Positions 10,701 through 22,700 of a stretch of DNA of 64,000 nt are shown piece by piece (within the stretch, counting starts at the first letter, position 1; each line of letters starts with the position of its first letter). This stretch comes from Neoarius graeffei. Taxonomy: Eukaryota > Chordata > Actinopteri > Siluriformes > Ariidae. The DNA is taken from contig NC_083592.1 of the NCBI RefSeq assembly GCF_027579695.1, forward strand, positions 38,045,714 through 38,109,713, in the 5' to 3' direction. The notes under the pieces are model-generated. The model was given only the letters and a program-made list of their open reading frames with translations. It did not search any database and was not told where the DNA came from. Both the position numbers and the translations under genes were made by a program.

Positions 10701-13700
10701 GTTGCTTAGATATCCAAACGTGTGCCAATGAATGGTTTTTGTGGCAAAATTCTGGATATTTATTTTAGCTGATTAGGATTATTTGTACTGTGGGTTACAA
10801 TATGGATAATTTTGTTTCCATGGGAGCTGTTTGCTTCCAGCAAAACACCTTGCACAGTGTTTTCATGGGCACTCTAAACAAAAACTCTGGCACCATATTT
10901 CTTGTGTATCTGCGTGGTTGACTCAGTTTTTCTCCAGCTGTTAAGAATAAAGAGGCATTTATCAAGTACCCTTTCATGACCACCTAGCTCTTTTTGTCTG
11001 TGGTCACCCTCAGCAGGTCCAGGTTTAGTGTTTGTGAGGAAAGATAGCTGGTCGTGATTAGTCTTGATCTGTTGTTGATAAACCAGTAGAAAAATGTTTG
11101 GACCTGATGAGTAAGGAGTCTTCCTGGAGTGTAAAATGACTCGGGCTGCAAGCTATCCACGCTTTCGCTATAGCTGCTGTGTGTGGTGAATCCCATTGCT
11201 CCTGTGTGTTTTCTGTTAACTAGCAGCGAGGCCAAGGGGTAAAGCTGGCAGATGTCGGTCTCCTTAATGTGCCATCTGCCAGGGAGCACACCGATGGGCA
11301 CACACAGGGACCGCTTTGTCACAGCTAAAGCGAAAATGATTATCAGAAGCTCCCCCACCCCGATTTGTTGCTTCATATTTTGGTCTTTTTGAGTGACTTT
11401 TTAGTTGTTTGAGTTTCTCATGCATGAACTCAGTCTTTGTGTCTTGAAGGCACAGAGTCACACTGTTCTTGTTTTTTTTTTTTTTTTTCCAGGAACAGGA
11501 CTTGTTTTTCTTCCATGATCTGAGCCCTGGTAGCTGCTTCTTCCTCCCAAAGGGGGCCTACATCTACAACACACTGGTGGAGTTTATAAGGGTAAGCTGT
11601 CTTCTCTACAGTGCAAGAGAGGCGGTGTAGAAAACACTGCCACAAGCTGTATTTATAAGCCAATCATAAATGTTGGAGGAAGATTATGCTATGCTATGTT
11701 AGTTTGAATAAATGATAAGTTAGTTTAAAAAGGCAAGCAGTGAATATGCCTAAGCAGAGAAAACGTCATGTTTTATGTTAAATGCTCACCACAGTATGTA
11801 GAACGGGGAACAGTTTGATCAAGGTATGGTGTGTGTGTGTGTGTTTCAGTATGATGACTCACTACAGTAGCATTTTTAAAGGTAGATACTTGTTGAGCAA
11901 TGCAAGCACTGAAGAAGTGTTGAGCCCCCCACACACACACACAGACACGCCTGTCTTTGACATTAATGCAAAATTTACAGTTCTGTACAAAAATCTTAGG
12001 CATATACAAAGATGCCTTTGGAATATAATGCAATTAAATGTTTCTGCATTAAAATGTACGATAAGGAGCGGCACGGTGGTGTAGTGGTTAGCGCTGTCGC
12101 CTCACAGCAAGAAGGTCCAGGTTCGAGCCCCGTGGCTGGCGAGGGCCTTTCTGTGCGGAGTTTGCATGTTCTCCCCGTGTCCGCGTGGGTTTCCTCCAGG
12201 TGCTCCGGTTTCCCCCACAGTCCAAAGACATGCAGGTTAGGTTAACTGGTGACTCTAAATTGACCGTAGGTGTGAAATGTGAGTGTGAATGGTTGTCTGT
12301 GTCTATTGGCCCTTTTCCACTACCCTTTTTCAGCTCACTTCAGCCCGACACGGCTCGCGTTTCGACTACCAAAAACCAGCACGACTCAGCTCGCTTCAGC
12401 CCTGCTTAGCCCCTAAAACTCGCACCGTTTTGGAGTGGGGCTGAAGCGAGCCAAAGCGAGCCGAGTGAGGTTGGGGGCGTGAGCAGACACTCCCCTGTGC
12501 ACTGATTGGTGAGGAGGCGTGTCCTTACACGCCCACACACGCCCCGCGAGCGCGCTGGGATCTGTAAACACCGCAAACCCGGAAGGAGAAGAATTACGAA
12601 TTACGAGAATTTCTGAAGCCTTATGCGCCTCGCCTCATCTATACGCTCTTGCCAGTATCTGTCCGCGTTGTCGGTGACAACAAGCCACAGCACCAAGACC
12701 AGCAACACTAACGACTCCATGTCCTCCATGTTTATTGTTTACTATTCGGGTTGTGAGACTACCGCTTAAAAGATCACTGATGTCACTGTTTGCGCTGCTT
12801 AACGACATCACCTGACGTCCACCCACTTTCGCTAACTCCACCCAATGTGTCCACCCACTTCCAGCCAGCACGGTTCAGCGCGGTTGTAGTCGAAATGCAA
12901 CTCCAACAGCCCCGCTCAGCTCGACTCAGCACGGCACGGCTCAGCCCGACTCGGCCGCGTTTGTAGTGGAAAAGCGGCATATGTGTCAGCCCTGTGATGA
13001 CCTGGCGACTTGTCCAGGGTGTACCCCGCCTTTCGCCCGTAGTCAGCTGGGATAGGCTCCAGCTTGCCTGCGACCCTGTAGAACAGGATAAAGCAGCTAG
13101 AGATAATGAGATGAGAATGTACGATAAGGAGCAGTAAACAGTAATAAATGAAAGTCGGTATTTGTTGTGATGACTGACACTTTGCTTAAAAAAAAAAAGT
13201 CGTCTTGGGTATAATTAGTGCAGTTTTATTAGGAAATGAGCTGTAAGTTTTACTGAGCATCTCACAGAACCGGGCAGGTTTTTGCAGCAAAACCCAGCAG
13301 CCTTCATTATGTTTCTGAAAAGTGTCTCTTGTGTAATATGCTGCATTTACTGACATGCAAACATTTATTCTGTATCATTTTAATTATACCCTCCTGCAAA
13401 CAAAGTTTTGCAGATATAAACACAATTTATGTACGGGCCCCTGGTTGGTGCATGTTTGGATTTTTGTTTGTCTTGGGTTAACATCGTTTCTCAACAGAGC
13501 TTCACCAAATTTGACATGGAAGTCTGGGGGCAGTTCTCCCCATGTCCGTGTGGGTTTCCTCCGGGTGCTCCGGTTTCCCCCACAGTCCAAAGACATGCAG
13601 GTTAGGCTAATTGGTGACTCTAAATTGACCGTAGGTGTGAATGTGAGTGTGAATGGTTGTCTGTGTCTATGTGTCAGCCCTGTGATGACCTGGCGACTTG

Positions 13701-16700
13701 TCCAGGGTGTACCCCGCCTTTCGCCCGTAGTCAGCTGGGATAGGCTCCAGCTTGCCTGCGACCCTGTAGAAGGATAAAGCGGCTAGAGATAATGAGATGA
13801 GATGAGTCTGGGGGCAACCCAGAGTTTTGCAAACGCCAGGTAACCTGCTAGTTGTGTATATACTTTTTTTTTTTTTTTTTTTAAATATGGGAGCGCGTGT
13901 ATATATAGGAATCGCCGTGTTTGTCCGTCCATGTGTCTTGTAAGCACAACTCCTCCTAAACGGTTTGATGGATTTTGATGCCACTTTACACAGTTGCAGT
14001 ATACCACCTGAAGATGTGCATGAAGGAAAATAATCCCTGTCCGATGTTTCAAAGGGGGGAGAATTCCATTTATTCCCTTACATATGGCAAGAAATGATGC
14101 CAGGCTCGTAAGCGGGGAGGTATTCTATAGTGAGTTTACTCACTGTTCTAGTTTTGTGCTGGATAACTAATGTTTTGAATCTAAACTGTTTTTCGTACAG
14201 ACTCGGTAATGTAGAAGTTATAAAATAAAAATCAGTTTGTATTAAGAAAAAAATTAAGGTGCCTAAGGGCCTCTGCATGCTCTTGCGACAAGGCTTTCGC
14301 AGATAGCTTTTCGCAGACAGTTGTAATTTATCGTTGAGCGTGCACGATGTTATTCACCGCCCCAACGCAAGGGGGCGCGAAGTCACGAAATCGCTAGGAG
14401 TAGTTGGTGGATGTGGTTAGTGGAGTGTTTATCCTCCGGTTACTTATAATGACTAGAACTGGAGTCGTATAGATGTACGTACTTCCTCGATCATCCGCTC
14501 TTCGTGCTGCTCCATCTTCGCTCGTGTTTTTAACAATGGCGGTCGTGAAACCAAACCGGGAAAGTAGGGAAGCGGAAGTGCGTGTACAGCGGATGTAGAG
14601 TGGACCAATCCGAGCCCTTTTGTCTGCGACGCTGTCTGCGAGGCTTCTGCGGTGGTCACAATTTTTGGGAGGTGCGCGCAGAGCGTCTGCGAAGGGTGGG
14701 GGGCTACGCAGACGCCATCTGCGAGGACTGCGTTGTCAGCATAAATTGGCCTTAAGACGTTTGCAGAGTACTGTATATGTTTGAAAATTACTGACATTTT
14801 AAGAGACTTAAGAGAAATGATAACCTTTAATTGCAGTTGTACGAAAAGTGAATTGTCCAATTTGTGAAATGGTGTAGTCTAGTGTTCAGACTGACAGTAT
14901 ACCATATTGTTAAACTGTCTTTTTTCAAACATTAAGTTTATATTTACCATTTTTATGTAAGCTTCATTTGATAATTTTGTAACTGGCCTAAGACTAAGTT
15001 AGATATGGAACTGTTGGTTAGGTTTCACACCTTTTTAGTGAAATTTGTAATTGTGTTAGGTGAGCGAGCTCTCTTTGTTTGGATAATGTAGACAGCGCTG
15101 TAAGTGAAGGAGGACTGTTTTTGTGAAGAAGTATTTCACTTATGCAGGTTTTTACTGTGGGATTGAAAGTGTTTTGCTGAAGTGCCAGTATTACCTGCCT
15201 TACAAGCAAAGCTTTTATTGTATTTTTGGCAACAAGCATCCTAGTCATCCACTTCTCTGAAATGCAGTTACACCTATGATTTTGTTCCTTGTGTGTGTGC
15301 GTGCGTAAACTGATTTGTTTACTCTCGCAGGGTGGGGATAAACTTGAGTGACAGATGTGACATTAGCCTTTATGGTGTTTTTCTAAATATTCCACATTTT
15401 TTTTCAAGCAGTGATTGCAAAGACGTACATCTGACATTAACAAAACTCCTCCGGGATTTTATTTCAAACGGTTTTAAACTTGTTGAAACTTCCACATCCC
15501 TTTACTGGTCATTCATATCAGTGTTACAGTGGTGCTTGAAAGTTTGTGAACCCTTTAGAATTTTCTGTAGGCATTTCTGCGTAAATATGACCGAAAACAT
15601 CAGATTTTCACACAAGTCCTAAAAGTAGATAAAGAGAACCCAGTTAAACAAATGAGACAAAAATATTATACTTGGTCATTTATTTATTGAGGAAAATGAG
15701 CCAATATTACATATCTGTGAGTGGCAAAAGTATGTGAACCTCTAGGATTAGCAGTTAATTTGAAGGTGAAATTAGTCAGGTGTTTTCAATGGTCTTGAAT
15801 GTCCTCCATTTGTACACAGTCTGTCTGTCTGTGGATTGGTGGAATCCAAACTCTTTTAGAGATGGTTTTGCAACCTTTTCCAGCCTGATGAGCAAGGATG
15901 ACAATCAGGTGTGAGTGGGCACCGTTTTATTTAAAGAACAGGGATCTGTCAAAATCTCATCTTCACAGCACGTTTGTGGAAGTTTATCATGGCACGAACA
16001 AAGATTTCTGAGGACCTCATAAAAAGCGTTGTTGATGCTCATCAGGCTGGAAAAGGTTACAAAACCATCTCTAAAGAGTTTGGACTCCACCAATCCACAG
16101 ACAGATTGTGTACAAATGGAGGAAATTCAAGGTCATTGTTACCCTCCCCAGGAGTGGTCGACCAACAAAGATCACTCCAAGAGCAAGGCGTTTAATAGTC
16201 TGCGAGGTCACAAAGGACCCCAGGGTAACTTCTAAGCAACTGAAGGCCTCTCTCACATTGGCTAATGTTCGAGTCCACCATCAGGAGAACACTGAACAAC
16301 AAATGGTGTGCATGGCAGGATTGCAAGGAGAAAGCCACTGCTCTCCAAAAAGAACATTGTTGCTCATCTGTAGTTTGCTAAAGATCACATGGACAAGCCA
16401 GAAGGCTATTGGAAAAATGTTTTGTGGACGGATGAGACCAAAATAGAACTTTTTGGTTTAAATGAGAAGCGTTATGTTTGGAGAAAGGAAAACACTGCAT
16501 TCCAGCATAAGAACCTTATCCCATCTGTGAAACATGGTGGTGGTAGTATCATGGTTTGGGCCTGTTTTGCTGCATCTGGGCCAGGACGGCTTGCCATCAT
16601 TGATGGAACAATGAATTCTGAATTATACCAGCAAATTCTAAAGGAAAATGTCAGGACATCTGTCCATGAACTGAATCTCAAGAGAAGGTGGGTCATGCAG

Positions 16701-19700
16701 CAAGACAACAACCCTAAGCACACAAGTCGTTCTACCAAAGGATGGTTAAAGAAGAATAAAGTTAATGTTTTGGAATGGCCAAGTCAAAGTCCTGACCTTA
16801 ATCCAATGGAAATGTTGTGGAAGGACCTGAAGCGAGCAGTTCATGTGAGGAAACCCACCAACATCCCAGAGTTGAAGCTGTTCTGTACGGAGGAACGGGC
16901 TAAAATTCCTCCAAGCCGGTGTGCAGGACTGATCAACAGTTACCGCAAATGTTTAGTTGCAGTTATTGCTGCACAAGGGGGTCACACCAGATACTGAAAG
17001 CAAAGGTTCACATACTTTTGCCACTCACAGATATGTAATATTGGGTCATTTTCCTCAATAAATAAATGGACAAGTCTAATATTTTTGTCTCTTTTGTTTA
17101 ACTGGGTTCTCTTTATCTACTTTTAGGACTTGTGTGAAAATCTGATGACGTTTTAGGTCATATTTATGCAGCAATATAGAAAATTCTAAAGGGTTCACAA
17201 ACTTTCAAGCACAACTGTAAATGTATACTGGAACACTGCAGGTATATGTTGGATTTGTGCTGTAATTGTCTTGTATTTCTGCACCACAGAGTGAATACAG
17301 GAAGAGGGGCTTCCAGGAAGTGGTCACTCCAAACATTTACAACAGCAAACTGTGGCAGACTTCTGGCCACTGGCAGCACTACAGCGAGAACATGTTCTCC
17401 TTCGAGGTGGAGAAGGAGATCTTTGCCCTTAAGCCCATGAACTGTCCTGGACACTGGTAAGACAAGTCTGTCTGTCTGTCTGTCCATGATGCATCAACTT
17501 ATTTTGATATATAAAGGACTTTTGTCTTCTACTCGGTACATGAAGGCATGCTAATGTAGCTAGTAGTGAGTAATGAATATCCTGTGGCCTGGTGCAGTTC
17601 CGAGGCATGTTTGCTCTCGGATTCTGAACATGACACATTATCACAATGAGCAAACTGACAGTGAGAAATCCTCCATAGCCAGTGTGCTAAGCCACTGTTG
17701 AGTTTCTCAGGAAGTATGGCATATAGTATATCTCCGAGATTACTGCCTATTGTGGAAATCCCAGCCTGTTAAGGAAATAGATAAACTTAGAAAATCAAAT
17801 CATGGCTGTCAAATAATTTTATTGGCACTTTAACGCTGTCATGCAGTTTTATCTCCATCTGTTTATTTATATCCCTGCAGTCTGATGTTTGATCATCGGC
17901 CTCGCTCCTGGAGGGAACTGCCTCTGCGTATGGCTGATTTTGGCGTGCTGCACCGTAACGAGCTCTCTGGAGCTCTAACTGGTCTTACCCGTGTTCGTCG
18001 TTTCCAGCAGGACGATGCGCACATCTTCTGTTCTATGGACCAGGTGAGGAGCTGCTCCCCCACTCTCTCTCTCTCTGAGTTTCACTTCGGATCATGAATG
18101 AGTCCTGTATAAGTCAAGAGCTGTAATAAGTATGATTATTGACTGTATTAAAGGTCATGATCTGTTACATAATCTGTCTGAGCCTAAAAGTTTGGACATG
18201 CTCATTATTCTGAATGAATAAGTGTATCCAAACTTTTGACTGGTGCTGTAGGTGGGTGGGTAGATGGTTATCGTAGACATGTAATGATAGATTGTGCAAC
18301 AATAAATCACAATACAAATTTATGATTATTCAAATCAGTGAAATAAAAAATGAATTGCAGTCACTACCAGGCTGCGTAATCTTAGTTTTTCCTAGCTGTA
18401 ATTGCATTGTTTAGACAGCAGAAGGCGCAATAATGTAAAATAACGGGAATACCCATGACTTCATCTTAGGTGGAAGTAACACAGCTCTAATGCCGTGAGA
18501 ACTGTGGGTTTTTGTTTTATTTTTAAATAATCCCACACATCTAAACATCTTGTGCAATTGACTGGAATACGTATGTTGTTGATTAGGAAAGTAAATGTTA
18601 AATTTTATTACCAAAAATAAGTTATTTTTTTAAATGTAGTGGGGAAAATCAGATCATGAACCCAATATTGTGAATTGTTACATGCTTTCGATATATAGAT
18701 GCAGTAGCGAGACTATGAAGTGTAATACCAACAAAGCTCCAGTTGCTTCCTAAAGTCATATTTTAAAAAGAAAATTCAAAAGTTTTTGTTTAATAGCCTA
18801 GATTTTGAAGACTCGTATGTCAATTGAGATTCCATAATATCCAAATTAAAATCTCCATTTTTCATAGTTGCATTTCTTCAATTAGTTATTTTTATATACA
18901 GGGTTAGTCAAAATTAACGCTTAAATGGTAGAAACCATTTATTCACAAAACGTACATATGTGCAAGATGATTTACAGGACAGTCTCAACCTGTTCGCCAT
19001 CATGTACAACACACAAAGACCAGCGAGCAACAGTACCATTTAAAGAATAATACAAATAATCCATTAGTGTTAACATAATTTTGACTAACCCTGTATTTTA
19101 CTCTGGTGGTATCTGTGAAATGAAAGCTTGTAATTGTTTTCCTCTTTTCTTAGTATTCTTAAGTTCAATCCTTTTTCTAGTCTTCTAGTTAATTTCTTTC
19201 TGCCTAATATATTCTGGCGGCAGGCCCGCCCGCCCGCCTAGATTAGCTTTACTACCTGCAGTACCAGGACTATGTATAATAGTAACTGTTAAAATCAATA
19301 AAGTCTTGAGTTTCTCTTTACTTAGTTGATCGGTTCTTGACATGAATTACTACAGTTGTGGAATAGGGCTATTTACTGTATTTACTGTTTTGATTTCCAA
19401 CACATTAAGGAGGCAAGAAATTGCACTAATTAACTTTTGACAAGACACAACTGTTAATTGAAAAGCATTCCAGGTGACTCCCTCATGAAGCTGGTTAAGA
19501 TAATGCCAATAGTGTACAAAGCGTCAAGGTGGCTACTTTGAAGAATCTAAAATATAAAACATGTTGGTTAACACTTTTTTTTTTTCTTTACCACATAAAC
19601 ACCTAGAGCTTAAAATGACACCTAGAGCTTATCTTTCTGTATTACACTCATTTTCTCTGCAAATTTGCCTTGTGTAAAAATGATTTGCATGTTGTTGGAC

Positions 19701-22700
19701 TAGTGTGTAAATAAATGTTTAGATTAAAAAAAAAATTAGATTAAAATGCATAAAGTCAGAATATACGTGTTATTTCAGAGTTTTGATGTCTTCAGTATTA
19801 TTCTACATGTAGAAAATTGGTCAAAATACAGAAGAATCTATGAATGAGTAGGGGTGTCCAAACCTTTGACTGGTACTGAATATAGACAGCTAGAGATATA
19901 GACACATATACTTTTGGGCTGTAATAATATTCTGTAGTTAATTGTTCAAATTTTTCAAATTGTTCAAAGGTGCACCGAAAGTAATGATCTAAAATGCAAG
20001 AGCGCTGCTGCAATGGTTCTCACCATTCAGGCCTCAACATTAAAGTGCATATCCTGGACCAATTTTGAGTTTTTTTTTTTTTTTTTTAATATGAAAGTAT
20101 GTCCCTTTACACACTCATCCAGAAGGGTAATTTTGCACAAGGCCATCTGTCTACAGCAGAAAAAAATAAAATGAAATGCGTCTTAAATAAATAAAAGCTT
20201 TTTGCTACTTTCACACTGTTGAATTACGCAACTAACGGCACTCCTACAAACCAACCACGTTTGAAAAATTGGACCAGAGTTTGGGTTTTATCCTCTAATA
20301 TCCTGTAATTAATTGTTCAAATTTTTCAACATGTGTAGATTGAGTCAGAGATTAAAGGTTGTCTGGAGTTCCTGCGTGCAGTGTATGATGTATTCGGCTT
20401 TACCTTCAAACTGAACCTGTCCACCAGACCAGAGAAGTTCCTTGGAGAACCAGAAGTATGGGATCAGGCTGAGAAGGTAATCTGGATTTCAGCTTTTTGC
20501 TACTTTCACACTATTGAATTACGCAACTAACGGCACTCCTACAAACCAACCACGTTTGAAAAATTGGACCAGAGTTTGGGTTTTATCCTCTAAATCTTTT
20601 AGAACTAACCTCTCTGGGTGGTGTAGATCTTTATGAAAAAGTCTACACTCAAACCGGTGCTTTGCGTTTCACGTCCTCTTTCTCTTTTTGGTTTCAAAAG
20701 CAACTAGAGAACAGTCTAAATGAGTTTGGGGAGAAGTGGATATTAAACCCTGGAGACGGTGCTTTTTATGGACCAAAGGTAACAAAGAACTAAAGATTTT
20801 CAACATGATGATTTACATAGTGTGTTGCCTGTTTACTTACTTTCTATATATATTTTTTTCTATTCCTCAGATTGACATTCAGATCAAGGATGCCATTGGA
20901 AGATACCACCAGTGTGCCACCATCCAACTGGACTTCCAGCTCCCCATTCGCTTCAATCTAACCTTCGTCAGGTAAACGACACACTGTGGATTCTTCCTTT
21001 GTGTTATTCCTGTGTATTCACGGGGTTTTGGAATTTGTACAAATTTTATTAATGCAACAGTGACACCTAGAGCTTATCTTTCTGTATTACACTCATTTTC
21101 TCTGCAAATTTGCCTTGTGTAAAAATGATTTGCATGTTGTTGGACTAGTGTGTAAATAAATGTTTAGATTAAAATGCATAAAGTCAGAATATAGAAGAAA
21201 AAGTACTTTTGGCTGACACTGAATTCATGAACCACTTCATTTATCTGCCTCCGTAGCCACGATGGAGATGATAAGAAGAGGCCAGTGATTATTCACCGAG
21301 CTATTTTGGGCTCGGTTGAGAGGATGATTGCCATCCTGACAGAAAACTATGGTGGGAAATGGTATGTATAAAGACGACAAATCTTGCTATGCTTTTTTTT
21401 TTTTTTTTTTAATTTAAAGCAAGGCTGCATTACAATAATAAGTAATGAGTTTTTATTTATTTTAAATTTATTTTTTTTGGGGGGGGGGTCAAGAAATGTT
21501 AGTTAACTGATTCCTGCAATGATCTGTTTTCACACATTGGATAGTGCTGAAATAAAAAAAAAAAAAGGATAAAATACCATTTACAGAGAATCGTTTTATT
21601 TTTAGTTTAGAGTTTTGCACTGCTTTTAGGTGGCACGGTGGTGTAGTGGTTAGCTCTGTCGCCTCACAGCAAGAAGGTCCGGGTTCGAGCCCCGTGGCTG
21701 ACTAGGGCCTTTCTGTGTGGAGTTTGCATGTTCTCCCCGTGTCCGCGTGGGTTTCCCCCACAGTCCAAAGACATGCAGGTTAAGTTAACTGGTGACTCTA
21801 AATTGACCGTAGGTGTGAATGTGAGTGTGAATGGTTGTCTGTGTCTATGTGTCAGCCCTGTGATGACCTGGCGACTTGTCCAGGGTGTACCCCGCCTTTC
21901 ACCCGTAGTCAGCTGGGATAGACTCCAGCTTGCCTGCGACCCTGTAGCACAGGATAAAGCGGCTAGAGATAATGAGATGAGACACTGCTTTTATGATCAT
22001 GGACTCAGTAAAGCTTAGCTATCCATCCTAATTGCATACTGACTAGAATTCCTTTGTATACTGACCTTTTTGTTTGTTTGTTTTTGTAAAAAAAAAAAAC
22101 AACAGGCCTTTGTGGCTTTCCCCACGTCAGGTGATGGTTGTCCCTGTTGGACCCACTTGCGATGATTATGCGCAGAGGGTGAGGCTCTTGGCTTTCAGTT
22201 AATGCAGCATATATATAAAGCTGCATTAGGAGTTAATGCCAATTGTGTTTCTCCCCCCCATTCAGGTGCAAAGTGAGTTTCACAACGCAGGCCTGAAGAC
22301 AGATGTAGACCTGGATCCGGGCTGCACTCTGAACAAGAAGATCAGAAACGCACAGTTGGCTCAGTACAACTTTATTTTAGGTAAGCAAGTTCAGGTGTAA
22401 CTGAGCTGTAGGTCAGAAAACGAACACATTCCCTCCTTTGGTTGCACACCGCAATCTACTTTTGAAATTAGTCGTATTGAAAAACTGAATTTTAGCAAAA
22501 TGGGGTAGAGTGGGGTGGTTTGTTTGTTTGTTTTGGGGTTTTTTTTTTGGGGGGGGGTTGTTTGTTTGGTGTTCCTTGTTTGGCAGAGGCTGAAAAAATA
22601 AACTACCGATGCGTGCAATGGATTAATAGCCCAAATTGCTTTTGTAAAACTTGAATGGAGAAGGTAATGGACTGGAAAACGGCAAGTCTTCACTTGCTTG

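Larger units (their letters stand above)
12070..13115 (+). mobile_element. SINE (main family), copy 2, split by a TIR element
   Basis: 17-bp duplication AATGTACGATAAGGAGC (12053-12069, 13116-13132). The SINE is intact up to GTGTCTAT and resumes at 12980; 673 bp of another element lies between. Confidence 0.9.
11970..13345. mobile_element. Tc1-related relic, 'GCAAAAGTCTTAG' family, carrying a SINE
   Basis: The left end is a decayed version of the 57012 element's end (CTGTACAAAAATCTTAGGC). Right of the SINE, CTGTAAGTTTTACTGAGCAT matches the reverse of an inner part of that element near 57310-57330. No transposase remains. The SINE at 12070 splits it. Confidence 0.5.
18044..20195. other. intron with MITE and Tc1-end fragments
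   Basis: Apart from the MITE at 18899 and the duplication at 19617, there are two solo fragments of a Tc1-type end, CCAAACTTTTGACTGGTGCT (about 18231) and CCAAACCTTTGACTGGTACT (about 19858). No exon. Confidence 0.5.

Noticed and set aside
12070..12150. tRNA gene candidate (A and B boxes)
   Set aside because: The tRNA-like part is the head of a SINE with target duplications and repeats 16 more times; the cloverleaf is not complete.
14453..14860. 135-residue minus-strand frame
   Set aside because: It runs across the border of a TAA-flanked transposon into older Tc1 relic; composition and context fit chance.
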